Below are positions 18,931-25,652 of a stretch of DNA of 30,991 nt, in pieces; position 1 is the stretch's first letter; the number at the start of each line of letters is the position of its first letter. The stretch comes from a virus: positions 1 to 30,991 of the IMG/VR virus record IMGVR_UViG_3300027770_000188, one strand, 5' to 3'. The notes beneath the pieces are model-generated. The model had not been told where the DNA came from. It did not search any database and worked only from the letters and a program-made list of their open reading frames with translations. The position numbers were made by a program, and so were the translations under genes.

Positions 18931-19037
18931 ATTTGTTTCTCCTTATATAGAAACTATTGTTATTTGAAAATTATAAAACGAAGGAGAAAACCTTAATTGT
19001 TCTGTGTCCTAGTATTTGTTACTAAGATTATACAGAG
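18931..19037 (-). promoter_or_regulatory. Capsid gene leader with anti-Shine-Dalgarno sequence
   Basis: A 107-nt gap between scaffold and capsid genes. In transcript sense, TTTCTCCTT (18989-18981) is perfectly complementary to AAGGAGAAA (18944-18936), which contains the capsid ribosome binding site; 36 nt separate them. Two TATAAT hexamers occur (19032-19027 and 18975-18970), but neither has a convincing -35 element. The RNA pairing potential is seen directly; any control of capsid translation is inferred. Confidence 0.4.
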
Positions 19038-19964
19038 TTAACGATTTCTAAAACCGTACCGAGATGTATTAATTGTCATTGCCTCTACTGCATTTCTATA
19101 TGCAGAGTCTACCCGAAATCGTGGATCTCGTAAAGCAGCTTGTTGTTCAGCAAAACTATTAAACACCTGTACGGATTGTGGAACCTGAGATTGATTAACC
19201 CGATTGTCCATTGGTCTAGGTTCCTGTGAAGGGGCCTTTGGTGGGTTTTGTTGCTCGTAGCGTGCCTTAAGTCCTAGGAGGATATTCTTATAAGCATTTG
19301 TCTGTAGAGCGCGATTAGTAGCAGAAACTTCTTCAGCAGTCAGGTTGTCCTGTGCCCATTTGAACATTCGTTTTAGATTGTCATTGCCTCCGACAACCGA
19401 AGCCGCATCGTCCCATGATTGCTTTGCCAAAGCTTTTCTACCTTTAATTAATTGCTCAATAATAACTTCATCCGCACCCATCTTTTCTCTAATTTCTTTT
19501 CGAGTAGCGTCACTTACGGAATCTGCTGAGTCAATTTCTTTACCCCAGCGGACCCAATCTTCTGCGCTAATCTTATTAGAGACTGATTGTGGAATTGTAG
19601 ATGCAACTATTTTAAGATCTTCAGCAATGCCTGATAGATCCTCTACTACCTCAGGTACTGCCTGAGCAACGGGAGGTGAGTCCTTATAATCAGGATTGAT
19701 CACCCCATTTTGATTGTATTGTTTTTTTAATGATGCATTTTCCTGTTTAGCCTGAGTGAATCCTTTACGGGCTTCAAGAAGGCTATTGAACCAAGCATCA
19801 GATGATTTGAAGTTACTAGGGATCTTTTGTCCCTGATCTTGAACGTACTTCATGAACATTGCACGTTCGTGTGTTGTAACTGGATCTTCTGTTTGAATTG
19901 GTGTTGCTAAATCTGGCTGAGTCCCTACAGGTTGGGATTGTTCAGCATTATTAATTTCTGCCAT
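19038..19964 (-). CDS. Capsid assembly scaffolding protein (gp9-like)
   Basis: A 308-aa, mostly hydrophilic and helical protein, almost the same length as T7 gp9 (307 aa). It lies directly upstream of the major capsid gene. Features include an acidic, Gln/Pro-rich N-terminus, a KGFTQAKQENASLKKQYNQN-type coiled region near residues 70-90, and a basic C-terminus (RFRVDSAYRNAVEAM then SRYGFRNR) of the sort that contacts the capsid protein. It guides prohead assembly and then leaves. The start has AAAGGAG 12 nt upstream. Assignment rests on size, composition and position more than on a specific motif. Confidence 0.85.
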   Translation of the reverse strand: MAEINNAEQSQPVGTQPDLATPIQTEDPVTTHERAMFMKYVQDQGQKIPSNFKSSDAWFNSLLEARKGFTQAKQENASLKKQYNQNGVINPDYKDSPPVAQAVPEVVEDLSGIAEDLKIVASTIPQSVSNKISAEDWVRWGKEIDSADSVSDATRKEIREKMGADEVIIEQLIKGRKALAKQSWDDAASVVGGNDNLKRMFKWAQDNLTAEEVSATNRALQTNAYKNILLGLKARYEQQNPPKAPSQEPRPMDNRVNQSQVPQSVQVFNSFAEQQAALRDPRFRVDSAYRNAVEAMTINTSRYGFRNR

Positions 19965-19992
19965 TTATATAACTCTCCTTTAAGATTATTCG

Positions 19993-20112
19993 TTATCGTG
20001 AACGAGTCTTAGTTTTCTTAGGTAAATTTGGGTTTGGTTTCTTTGTATCTGGCTTAGGTCCAGTACGATTCTTGACATAATCTAAATCTGCTTTTGTGTT
20101 TTTATTATTCAT
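19993..20112 (-). CDS. 39-aa lysine-rich protein
   Basis: A small frame beginning MNNKNTKADLDYVKNRTGP and ending LPKKTKTRSR. Its ATG overlaps the stop of the previous 60-aa gene as ATGA, which is the main support for expression. It is Lys/Asn/Pro-rich and strongly basic, with no recognised domain. Nucleic-acid or capsid binding is possible but unproven. Confidence 0.5.
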   Translation of the reverse strand: MNNKNTKADLDYVKNRTGPKPDTKKPNPNLPKKTKTRSR

Positions 20113-20291
20113 TTCTTCTTCATCTTCTTTCCAGCCTTTTTCTTAACTGGGGCTTTCTTCTTAGGCATTGGTTGTTCTTGAGGCATTTGTCCCATTTGTG
20201 ATTCCATTGATCCAGGACCCATGCCTGTTGGCATACCGCCCATACCGCCCATACCGCCCATACCGCCCATCATTTGTTGTAATCTGCTCAT
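20109..20291 (-). CDS. 60-aa Met/Gly-repeat protein with polylysine tail
   Basis: The N-terminal half contains four MGG units (residues about 8-20) and further Met/Gly/Gln residues; the C-terminal 18 residues are almost all lysine (KKKAPVKKKAGKKMKKK). The stop overlaps the next ATG (ATGA). The Met/Gly part resembles the Gly/Met/Gln-rich C-terminal tail of the portal protein in this genome (MQLMGQGGMPNG), so a virion or DNA-associated role is conceivable. The ribosome binding site is weak (GAGATAA). No known family recognised. Confidence 0.6.
   Translation of the reverse strand: MSRLQQMMGGMGGMGGMGGMPTGMGPGSMESQMGQMPQEQPMPKKKAPVKKKAGKKMKKK
20232..20267 (-). repeat. Four 9-nt tandem repeats (GGCGGTATG)
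   Basis: Four perfect copies of cataccgcc (plus strand) encode Gly-Gly-Met on the minus strand inside the 60-aa gene. The unit keeps the frame and could expand or contract by slippage. Confidence 0.95.
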
Positions 20292-20299
20292 TGTTTATC

Positions 20300-20728
20300 T
20301 CATTTCTTAAGTTTGTTAAAAATTACTTTACCAGTTTTATGTAAATTTGATTCAAATGTTGATAAGACAGTGATACCAGAGTCTATAGAACAACTACCTT
20401 CTATGTAATCATAAATACTATTAGAATTTTGATCGGTGGTTGACGTAACTAAATCATATGTATTATCGTCTGGATTATTTATATCAGCTAATACAGTACT
20501 ACTAGTTCCTGTATCTTTATTAACATATGTAATAACGTTTAAATTTAAATTAACTGTATTTCTTGCAGATACTAAAAACGCATCTAATCTATTTGTTTTT
20601 AAAGATGCAGCTCTAGTTACTATACCAGCACTTGATAGAGTGCCTCTATTTTTTAACGGAGAATTATTAAACTCTACGTATACTCCATAAGCTAAAGCAT
20701 AAGCTTGTTGAATTGTTGTTAATGCCAT
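20300..20728 (-). CDS. 142-aa short member of the cap-sharing surface protein family
   Basis: The N-terminus IQQAYALAYGVYVEFNN parallels FPQALALAKGANYNF and YPQLLALARGANFFYNF of the two upstream genes. The C-terminus HKTGKVIFNKLKK parallels their HNTGIQILKKLK and HNTGLILLKKLK ends. The middle (about residues 25-125) is short, Thr/Asn/Ser-rich and probably beta, and lacks the large lectin-like domain of its relatives. A GTGAGGTA ribosome binding site overlaps the stop of the preceding gene. Function unknown; probably a virion surface or tail-associated protein, the ends perhaps serving for attachment or folding. Confidence 0.75.
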   Translation of the reverse strand: MALTTIQQAYALAYGVYVEFNNSPLKNRGTLSSAGIVTRAASLKTNRLDAFLVSARNTVNLNLNVITYVNKDTGTSSTVLADINNPDDNTYDLVTSTTDQNSNSIYDYIEGSCSIDSGITVLSTFESNLHKTGKVIFNKLKK

Positions 20729-20736
20729 TTTTTACC

Positions 20737-21915
20737 TCACTTTAATTTTTTTAATAAGATAAGACCCGTATTGTGATAACTAATTTCCTTGTCATCTAAG
20801 GTTGTTGTTGTTGAGGTATATGGATTTGGAAGCAAAACTAACTTTTCTACCGTCATTGTACATGGAAAAGTAGGTACATTATTAGGTAAAGAATCACTAG
20901 TAGATCTTTGTTCTCTAACAGCGCAACCAGCATTTAATGCTGCTTCATCAAATTCAAAATCAGGAATAGAAGAATAATCTATAGATGCTATACTAGTTCC
21001 ATTAGCATACCATGTAATTGTAGTTCCAGCCCAAACTACTCTAAGTTGTTGACTAACATGGGCGTTTAAACCTGTTGTTGTAGATAAAAAAACGTCTTTG
21101 ACACCAGTACTAGATCTAAGACCTATTATAATTGCATACCAAGTCCATTGTCCGCTTACATAGAATGGGTGAAATCCAATCATATTTCCTGTTAATCTTG
21201 CCATAATGCCACTTCCTGATGGATTATATAAAACATTTACAACTTGAGGACCATGTTCCCTAAAATAACCAACTACAAATCTACAATCCGAATACGTATT
21301 ATTACCTTCTAATGGATTTAAAAAACCAGTAAAAGTTAAATCATATGTATTAGGTGTAGCTGTACTTATACTTCCTTGAAGGCTACTCATGTATGAGTAA
21401 TTAGTGACAGTATTTGTATAATCTTTTAAAGCTGATGTTAACATGATTCTACTGCTAACGGTCATTGTAGGATTGGTTGATAAAACAACAGATTTATTTG
21501 TAAGTTTAAATAATCCAGTTTCTCTTGGTAAAGAAGCCGTAGCTTGAACAATTAACCAATCACCTATTTTAATAATTAGATAGGTAATTCCATTTACAAC
21601 ATAATACGTAGTTGTAGTTGATTTCATACCTAACGAAAAATTAGATGTATCACTTAAGTTACCGCCATATTTATAAATTAATTGTGAGTTTAATAAATCA
21701 GTGCTAGTACTTTTATTATAAACTATTGTACCTGATGATGCTAAACCAATAGCATAATCTGGATCAAGTGCAGCTCCATTATATGGTCGATCTTTAAAAC
21801 GAAAACCACTAGAAGCTGTTAATGTATTATAGTTAATTCCCTTATTAGGAAGGAAGTTATAAAAAAAATTAGCACCTCTAGCAAGAGCTAATAATTGGGG
21901 ATAGGATACTTGCAT
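20737..21915 (-). CDS. 392-aa cap-sharing protein with lectin-like middle
   Basis: Opens with YPQLLALARGANFFYNF and closes with YHNTGLILLKKLK, the same end motifs as its neighbours. The middle contains GQWTWYAIIIGLRSS, then QQLRVVWAGTTITWYANGTS, which aligns with GQNYTWYAVVKAANS and QKLKVNFTDGVVTFYANDM of the preceding gene. This looks like a concanavalin/LamG-type beta sandwich (about residues 150-350). The start ATG has GTGAGGTAGTT upstream, where the TGA stop of the previous gene is part of the ribosome binding region. Likely a tail- or capsid-associated carbohydrate-binding protein; the fold is inferred from pattern only. Confidence 0.8.
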   Translation of the reverse strand: MQVSYPQLLALARGANFFYNFLPNKGINYNTLTASSGFRFKDRPYNGAALDPDYAIGLASSGTIVYNKSTSTDLLNSQLIYKYGGNLSDTSNFSLGMKSTTTTYYVVNGITYLIIKIGDWLIVQATASLPRETGLFKLTNKSVVLSTNPTMTVSSRIMLTSALKDYTNTVTNYSYMSSLQGSISTATPNTYDLTFTGFLNPLEGNNTYSDCRFVVGYFREHGPQVVNVLYNPSGSGIMARLTGNMIGFHPFYVSGQWTWYAIIIGLRSSTGVKDVFLSTTTGLNAHVSQQLRVVWAGTTITWYANGTSIASIDYSSIPDFEFDEAALNAGCAVREQRSTSDSLPNNVPTFPCTMTVEKLVLLPNPYTSTTTTLDDKEISYHNTGLILLKKLK

Positions 21916-21922
21916 AACTACC

Positions 21923-23335
21923 TCACTTTAATTTTTTAAGGATCTGGATACCAGTATTATGGTATTGAGTATCTGAAAAGGTAATTTCAGTATTTGTATC
22001 TTCATAATTATTAGCACCAAAAAGTAAACCAGCATCAAATGTAATGGAACCAGCAGTAGCGTGGTTAGCTGGTGCAGTATAGATATTATTAACAACAGTA
22101 AAAGTTGTTGAGTTAGTAATTGCTCCAATAAATACTCCTGTTGTGCTTGTAAGAGCATTAAAAGCACCACCTCCAGTACTTGTTTTTTCTACACGCATAC
22201 CAACACTAAGTCCAGTTGTAGTACCAGTAGTTAAGGTAACAACATTAGTACCAGTAGCTAAAGTAGCAATTAAACCACCCTTACCACCAGCTGGTAATTG
22301 TCTCCAAGAAGCTGCTTCTTCTACATATATAGAAGCAACTCCAGCTATATTGTTTGTACCATCATCTCCACCTTTTTGTGATAATACACCAGCATACATA
22401 GAGTTAGTTGTGTTTTGTATAAAAATGTTAGGTATATTAGCTACAGTTACTGTAGCAACAGGAGTTACCATATCATTAGCATAAAAAGTAACTACTCCAT
22501 CAGTAAAATTAACTTTTAATTTTTGTGAAGAAAAAGCCGAAAGATTTGTATTAAAGCTATATAGATATTCGTTATCATTAGATACACTGTTAGCAGCTTT
22601 TACAACAGCGTACCATGTATAATTTTGTCCACCTATAGCTTGAACTGGAATAAAACCAAAACCATGTGTTGGACCCACTAATGTGTTTAAAGTTGGGTCT
22701 ATTATACTAAAAAGGTGATTATATGTATAACCAACAAAAAAAGTTTTTTGTCGTGTTTTAGCTGAATCTATAGTTCCATCTCCAGCAAGAAAATCACTTT
22801 TTTCTACATAACCCCTATAATACATGGTAGCATTTGCTTTATCTGTAAACTGTAACCATCCTACTACTGTGCTTGATGAAGGATTTATTAAAGTTCCAGT
22901 TCTATCATAAAGAGTATCATGTATTATACTACGAGTAACACCAATTAAACCAGGTCCACAAGTTATTTTTAATTTTGTACCATCAGAAGATACTGTTCCG
23001 CCAGTTGGGCTAGTAGCATGTCTTTGGATTTCATACCAATTTCCCAAGCTTTTTCCATTAGTCCATTTCATAGCAGTATCTACTAAATTACCACCAGTTC
23101 TATATACTAGTTTTGAATCATTAACAGTAGTGCTAGAAGCAAGGGTGTATAAAACAGCCGCAGAATTTAGTGCATTAGGTGCAGAGTTACTAAGTACAAA
23201 CGATGGTTGATTTAGTCTAATGGGTGTTGCAGTACTCAACAATGTAGCTAAATTAATTCCAGGAAATTTACCTGGAAAATTATAATTAGCACCTTTAGCA
23301 AGAGCTAGTGCTTGTGGAAATGAAATAGCTGGCAT
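21923..23335 (-). CDS. 470-aa cap-sharing protein with lectin-like middle
   Basis: An ATG at 23335 (MPAISFPQALALAKGANYNF) is chosen because GGAGG lies 8 nt upstream; a TTG five codons earlier would overlap that site. It ends YHNTGIQILKKLK. Residues about 190-330 hold the lectin-like region shared with the next gene (GQNYTWYAVVKAANS, QKLKVNFTDGVVTFYAND). Residues about 345-440 are an extra Thr/Gly-rich beta domain (TLATGTNVVTLTTGTTTGLS and onward) missing from the 392-aa relative. It is therefore a paralog with an inserted domain. Role inferred as a virion surface or adhesin component; it has no signal peptide. Confidence 0.8.
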   Translation of the reverse strand: MPAISFPQALALAKGANYNFPGKFPGINLATLLSTATPIRLNQPSFVLSNSAPNALNSAAVLYTLASSTTVNDSKLVYRTGGNLVDTAMKWTNGKSLGNWYEIQRHATSPTGGTVSSDGTKLKITCGPGLIGVTRSIIHDTLYDRTGTLINPSSSTVVGWLQFTDKANATMYYRGYVEKSDFLAGDGTIDSAKTRQKTFFVGYTYNHLFSIIDPTLNTLVGPTHGFGFIPVQAIGGQNYTWYAVVKAANSVSNDNEYLYSFNTNLSAFSSQKLKVNFTDGVVTFYANDMVTPVATVTVANIPNIFIQNTTNSMYAGVLSQKGGDDGTNNIAGVASIYVEEAASWRQLPAGGKGGLIATLATGTNVVTLTTGTTTGLSVGMRVEKTSTGGGAFNALTSTTGVFIGAITNSTTFTVVNNIYTAPANHATAGSITFDAGLLFGANNYEDTNTEITFSDTQYHNTGIQILKKLK

Positions 23336-23356
23336 TGATGAGTCCTCCAATTTTAA

Positions 23357-24229
23357 TTAATTTCTTCCATTAGGGTTGACTGTACAAAAGACAAGTTTAC
23401 TTACATCTGTTGCTGCTGCTCCATTTGCAATTATACAACTACTAGCAAATAGATTTTTAAAGCAAATAATATCTAAACAAGGAATTGTAACAATACCCAC
23501 ACCATCTAAAATTAAATCAGCAAACGTTAGTGTTGCTGTTCCAGCTGTAGGAACTACATGTGTTGTACTAGCTGGTAATACAAAGGGAGTCCAACATGGA
23601 GTTGTTCCAGTTGTTCCAGTAGATACAGCAGTTACATCCATATTAATAGTGTAGTAACCAAAACCTTTAGATCCAGTACCATCTGGTAGTGAATCTACAA
23701 TACCAGGTTTAGCTAAACCACTATAGGGTGTTAAGTCAGCTATTCCAGGATCTGTTACAATAGCTAAATCAATTCTTGATGTAGAGTTACTGGCTCCAGT
23801 TACTAACCAAGTTCCATTAAAAGCAGGTACGCCACTTCCACTAATTGTTACTTTTTGTCCAACAACACAAGCAACAGGTAATAGTACGTCTGGAGCAACT
23901 GCAGTAATAGTAGTACGTAGAACACCACCTGACCAAGAAACAAAAGAAACTGCATAAGTTTTAGGACTTTCTTTTGCAATAATTCTTGCGCCTGTAGGAA
24001 TTCCAGTAATACCCTTAATAAATAAAAACGGAGAAGTGACTAATCCTGCTAATGTAGCAGCAATAGCACCAGCAGCAGCAGCTCCTCCAGTTACAATTAA
24101 CTCTCTTGCATTTCTAAAATTTGGAGTTGTTGTTGCGTTTGAGAATTGTACTGTTAAGTTACCAGCTAATGCTGTTGTTCCTAAAGTAGTTGTACTTAAT
24201 ACGTTAATTGAACCTGATGAAGGAATCAT
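23357..24229 (-). CDS. 290-aa beta-rich structural protein
   Basis: A Gly/Ala/Thr/Val-rich protein with alternating hydrophobic residues. A Gly/Ala stretch near 48-65 (GGAAAAGAIAATLAGL) and repeated beta-like motifs (KVTISGSGVPAFNGTWLVTG near 128-147) are visible. The latter form (GxGxxxFNGTWxVT) is common in phage tail and surface proteins. Cysteines cluster in the last 60 residues (CLDIICFKN, CIIANG, CTVNPN). Its ATG overlaps the stop of a 22-aa gene as ATGA. It begins the transcription unit after the hairpin-rich gap. No family is recognised; a head or tail decoration protein is a reasonable guess given the neighbours. Confidence 0.75.
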   Translation of the reverse strand: MIPSSGSINVLSTTTLGTTALAGNLTVQFSNATTTPNFRNARELIVTGGAAAAGAIAATLAGLVTSPFLFIKGITGIPTGARIIAKESPKTYAVSFVSWSGGVLRTTITAVAPDVLLPVACVVGQKVTISGSGVPAFNGTWLVTGASNSTSRIDLAIVTDPGIADLTPYSGLAKPGIVDSLPDGTGSKGFGYYTINMDVTAVSTGTTGTTPCWTPFVLPASTTHVVPTAGTATLTFADLILDGVGIVTIPCLDIICFKNLFASSCIIANGAAATDVSKLVFCTVNPNGRN

Positions 24230-24294
24230 TTCTTACCTCCGCAACCACAAGACATCTTGGGTTTCTTTTTAGTTGTTGATTTTTTCTTAGACAT
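24226..24294 (-). CDS. 22-aa lysine-rich peptide with CGCG motif
   Basis: A short frame MSKKKSTTKKKP followed by KMSCGCGGKK. The stop overlaps the start of the 290-aa gene (ATGA), and AAAGG lies about 10 nt before its ATG. The CGC motif and basic nature resemble the 56-aa protein at 17369-17539. It may be a real small virion peptide or a leader peptide that couples translation of the next gene. Confidence 0.45.
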   Translation of the reverse strand: MSKKKSTTKKKPKMSCGCGGKK

Positions 24295-24297
24295 TAT

Positions 24298-24336
24298 TTA
24301 TAGCCTTTCTTTATTATAACATGCGTCTTTAGCCAT
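24298..24336 (-). CDS. 12-aa leader ORF, possible remnant
   Basis: MAKDACYNKERL then stop, with a strong AGGAG 9 nt before ATG. The beginning recalls a small phage and giant-virus protein family starting K-D-A-C-Y-x-K-V-K (from memory), so this could be the truncated head of such a gene, or a leader peptide. Expression is unproven. Confidence 0.25.
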   Translation of the reverse strand: MAKDACYNKERL

Positions 24337-24386
24337 AGATTCTAACTCCTAGGTTATTTGTTGAATTTTCATCCCACCAACCACAC

Positions 24387-24449
24387 ATTAATAGGTTACA
24401 GGATTCTATTAATAATAGTGGTTAATTTAGGTAGGAAGAGATACCTAAA
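24387..24449 (-). other. Two inverted repeats in the 24295-24501 gap
   Basis: Two perfect 8-bp hairpins are visible: attaatag/ctattaat (24387-24394 with 24406-24413) and tttaggta/tacctaaa (24426-24433 with 24442-24449). Neither is followed by a T tract in minus-strand sense. They could be RNase processing sites, as between T7 late genes, or part of a promoter or attenuator region. The rest of this gap holds only the small frames listed separately. Confidence 0.45.
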
Positions 24450-24494
24450 AAACAATCTGAGGTTCAATAGATTTAACTAGAACACTGCAGATTG
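24447..24494 (-). terminator. Putative intrinsic terminator after the cohesin/dockerin gene
   Basis: In transcript sense, CAATCTG (24494-24488) pairs perfectly with CAGATTG (24459-24453). Inner complementary segments GTTC/GAAC and TAG/CTA extend a bulged stem, directly followed by six T (24452-24447). It lies 8 nt after the dockerin gene stop and would separate this unit from the following structural genes. Confidence 0.6.
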
Positions 24495-24501
24495 GGTGGG
24501 T

Positions 24502-25233
24502 TTATTGAGTCCAGTTATTAACCAGTAAGGCTAAGTCCTGTGAGTTTACTGTGCCGTCTCCGTTAATGTCATGGGGATTAGGTTTAAAACTAGTAGATCC
24601 CCAGTCGGCTAGGAGTTCACCCATGTCTTGAGCTGTTATTAAACCATCATTATTAAAATCACCCTGTAAAGCAAGACCAACAGTTGTATTGGTTAAAGAA
24701 CCAGTAACAATGTTTCCACCTACACAGCAACCATATACAATGCATTTTGCTGGGTATTGTGGATTAAGGGGTAGGTTGTCATATAGGATAACTTCTGATT
24801 GACCTAATCCAATTACTTTAAAGACAAACTTACACATCTGGGCTGGCTCTGTGGTTACAATCCATTGGTAACCTAGTACTCCATAGCAATAGAACATCCC
24901 ATTACCATCCTGTGGAGGAACTACTTCGTTACATAGAGTATAATCATTATTAGGAAAGGTAGAGTATCCAGCCATAACTCCAACATGAGATCCAATTAAG
25001 GATACTCCTAGGAGTTGTAGTTTGGTATTGTCCCATCCAAAGGGTACATCAGCCACTACAAACCTCTGTGGGGCATTCTCAGCTGATACCATGAGCTGTA
25101 CCTCAATGATATCATCTAGTGCCACAGCCTGTTGTGGGGTTACTAGGGATAGGTTAAGCTTGGCTGTGGGGTCGTTTTGAGCCATAGCCATATTGGTCAG
25201 ACATACTAAAAAAAGACAAAATAAAAGTTTCAT
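24502..25233 (-). CDS. Secreted cohesin-like plus dockerin type I protein
   Basis: A 243-aa protein. Residues 1-18 (MKLLFCLFLVCLTNMAMA) are a signal peptide with an AxA cleavage site, so export is expected. Residues about 25-180 look like a cohesin-type beta sandwich (LNLSLVTPQQAVALDDIIEV, then PFGWDNTKLQLLGV). Residues 191-243 are a dockerin: loop 1 DFNNDGLITAQD (192-203) and loop 2 DINGDGTVNSQD (222-233) have the calcium ligands in place. Each is followed by LLxxW/LVxxW (LLADWG, LVNNW). This dockerin style is typical of planctomycete surface and extracellular proteins. The start has AAAGGAAC; the gene directly follows fibre genes and ends at a terminator. It may mediate calcium-dependent attachment at the host surface. 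A virion role is less likely with a signal peptide. Confidence 0.85.
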   Translation of the reverse strand: MKLLFCLFLVCLTNMAMAQNDPTAKLNLSLVTPQQAVALDDIIEVQLMVSAENAPQRFVVADVPFGWDNTKLQLLGVSLIGSHVGVMAGYSTFPNNDYTLCNEVVPPQDGNGMFYCYGVLGYQWIVTTEPAQMCKFVFKVIGLGQSEVILYDNLPLNPQYPAKCIVYGCCVGGNIVTGSLTNTTVGLALQGDFNNDGLITAQDMGELLADWGSTSFKPNPHDINGDGTVNSQDLALLVNNWTQ

Positions 25234-25242
25234 ATAGTTCCT

Positions 25243-25644
25243 TTATAAATCTAAGATTTCTTCTTTTCTAGCTTCAGTTAGTAGATTAATACTAACTAAA
25301 TAATCCATAGCTTGTATTGTTGTTGGGTTTGTTGTATTGATTTCTTGGGCAGCTTGACTTAATTGTAAAAAGTCTGCTACATTGACATCAGTAATAGCTT
25401 CTAATCTAATTGCGGCTCGTTCTTCTGCTGTAAACCTTAATGTAAAGTCATAAGCTGTAAAAAGATATCTAAATGGATCATGGTGTGTAAATCTAGGTGA
25501 ATTCATTGGAGCATATATATCACCAATATCACAGATTTCAAACTCACCTAATGAAAGTAGTTCTGTTTCATAGGGCCAGACAAAACCCGATGGGGCTTCT
25601 ATTACGTTTACTACAGTAAAGTTAATGATTTCTGCGTATCTCAT
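25243..25644 (-). CDS. Tail fibre-associated protein
   Basis: A 133-aa protein beginning MRYAEIINFTVVNVIEAP. The C-terminal half has LRFTAEERAAIRLEAITDVN, then FLQLSQAAQEINTTNPTTIQ and LLTEARKEEILDL. This FT-x-x-E-x-x-A-I...INxxxPxTxxxxxxLxxxxLLTxxRxxEIL pattern is one I know from small phage proteins next to tail fibre genes, where they may be assembly factors or distal fibre components. It follows the large polyglycine fibre gene by 8 nt and has TAAGGAGAACC before ATG. The link to the upstream fibre is by context; biochemical function is not established. Confidence 0.7.
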   Translation of the reverse strand: MRYAEIINFTVVNVIEAPSGFVWPYETELLSLGEFEICDIGDIYAPMNSPRFTHHDPFRYLFTAYDFTLRFTAEERAAIRLEAITDVNVADFLQLSQAAQEINTTNPTTIQAMDYLVSINLLTEARKEEILDL

Positions 25645-25652
25645 GGTTCTCC

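Noticed and set aside
21928-22170. Minus-strand 80-codon Leu-rich frame
   Set aside because: Alternative phase of the 470-aa gene, dominated by Leu and Gln from the Thr/Gly codon pattern.
24414-24430. T3-like promoter resemblance (AATTAACC) in the gap, minus strand
   Set aside because: Only the first eight bases match; the rest of the promoter consensus is absent and the motif was not found before other genes.
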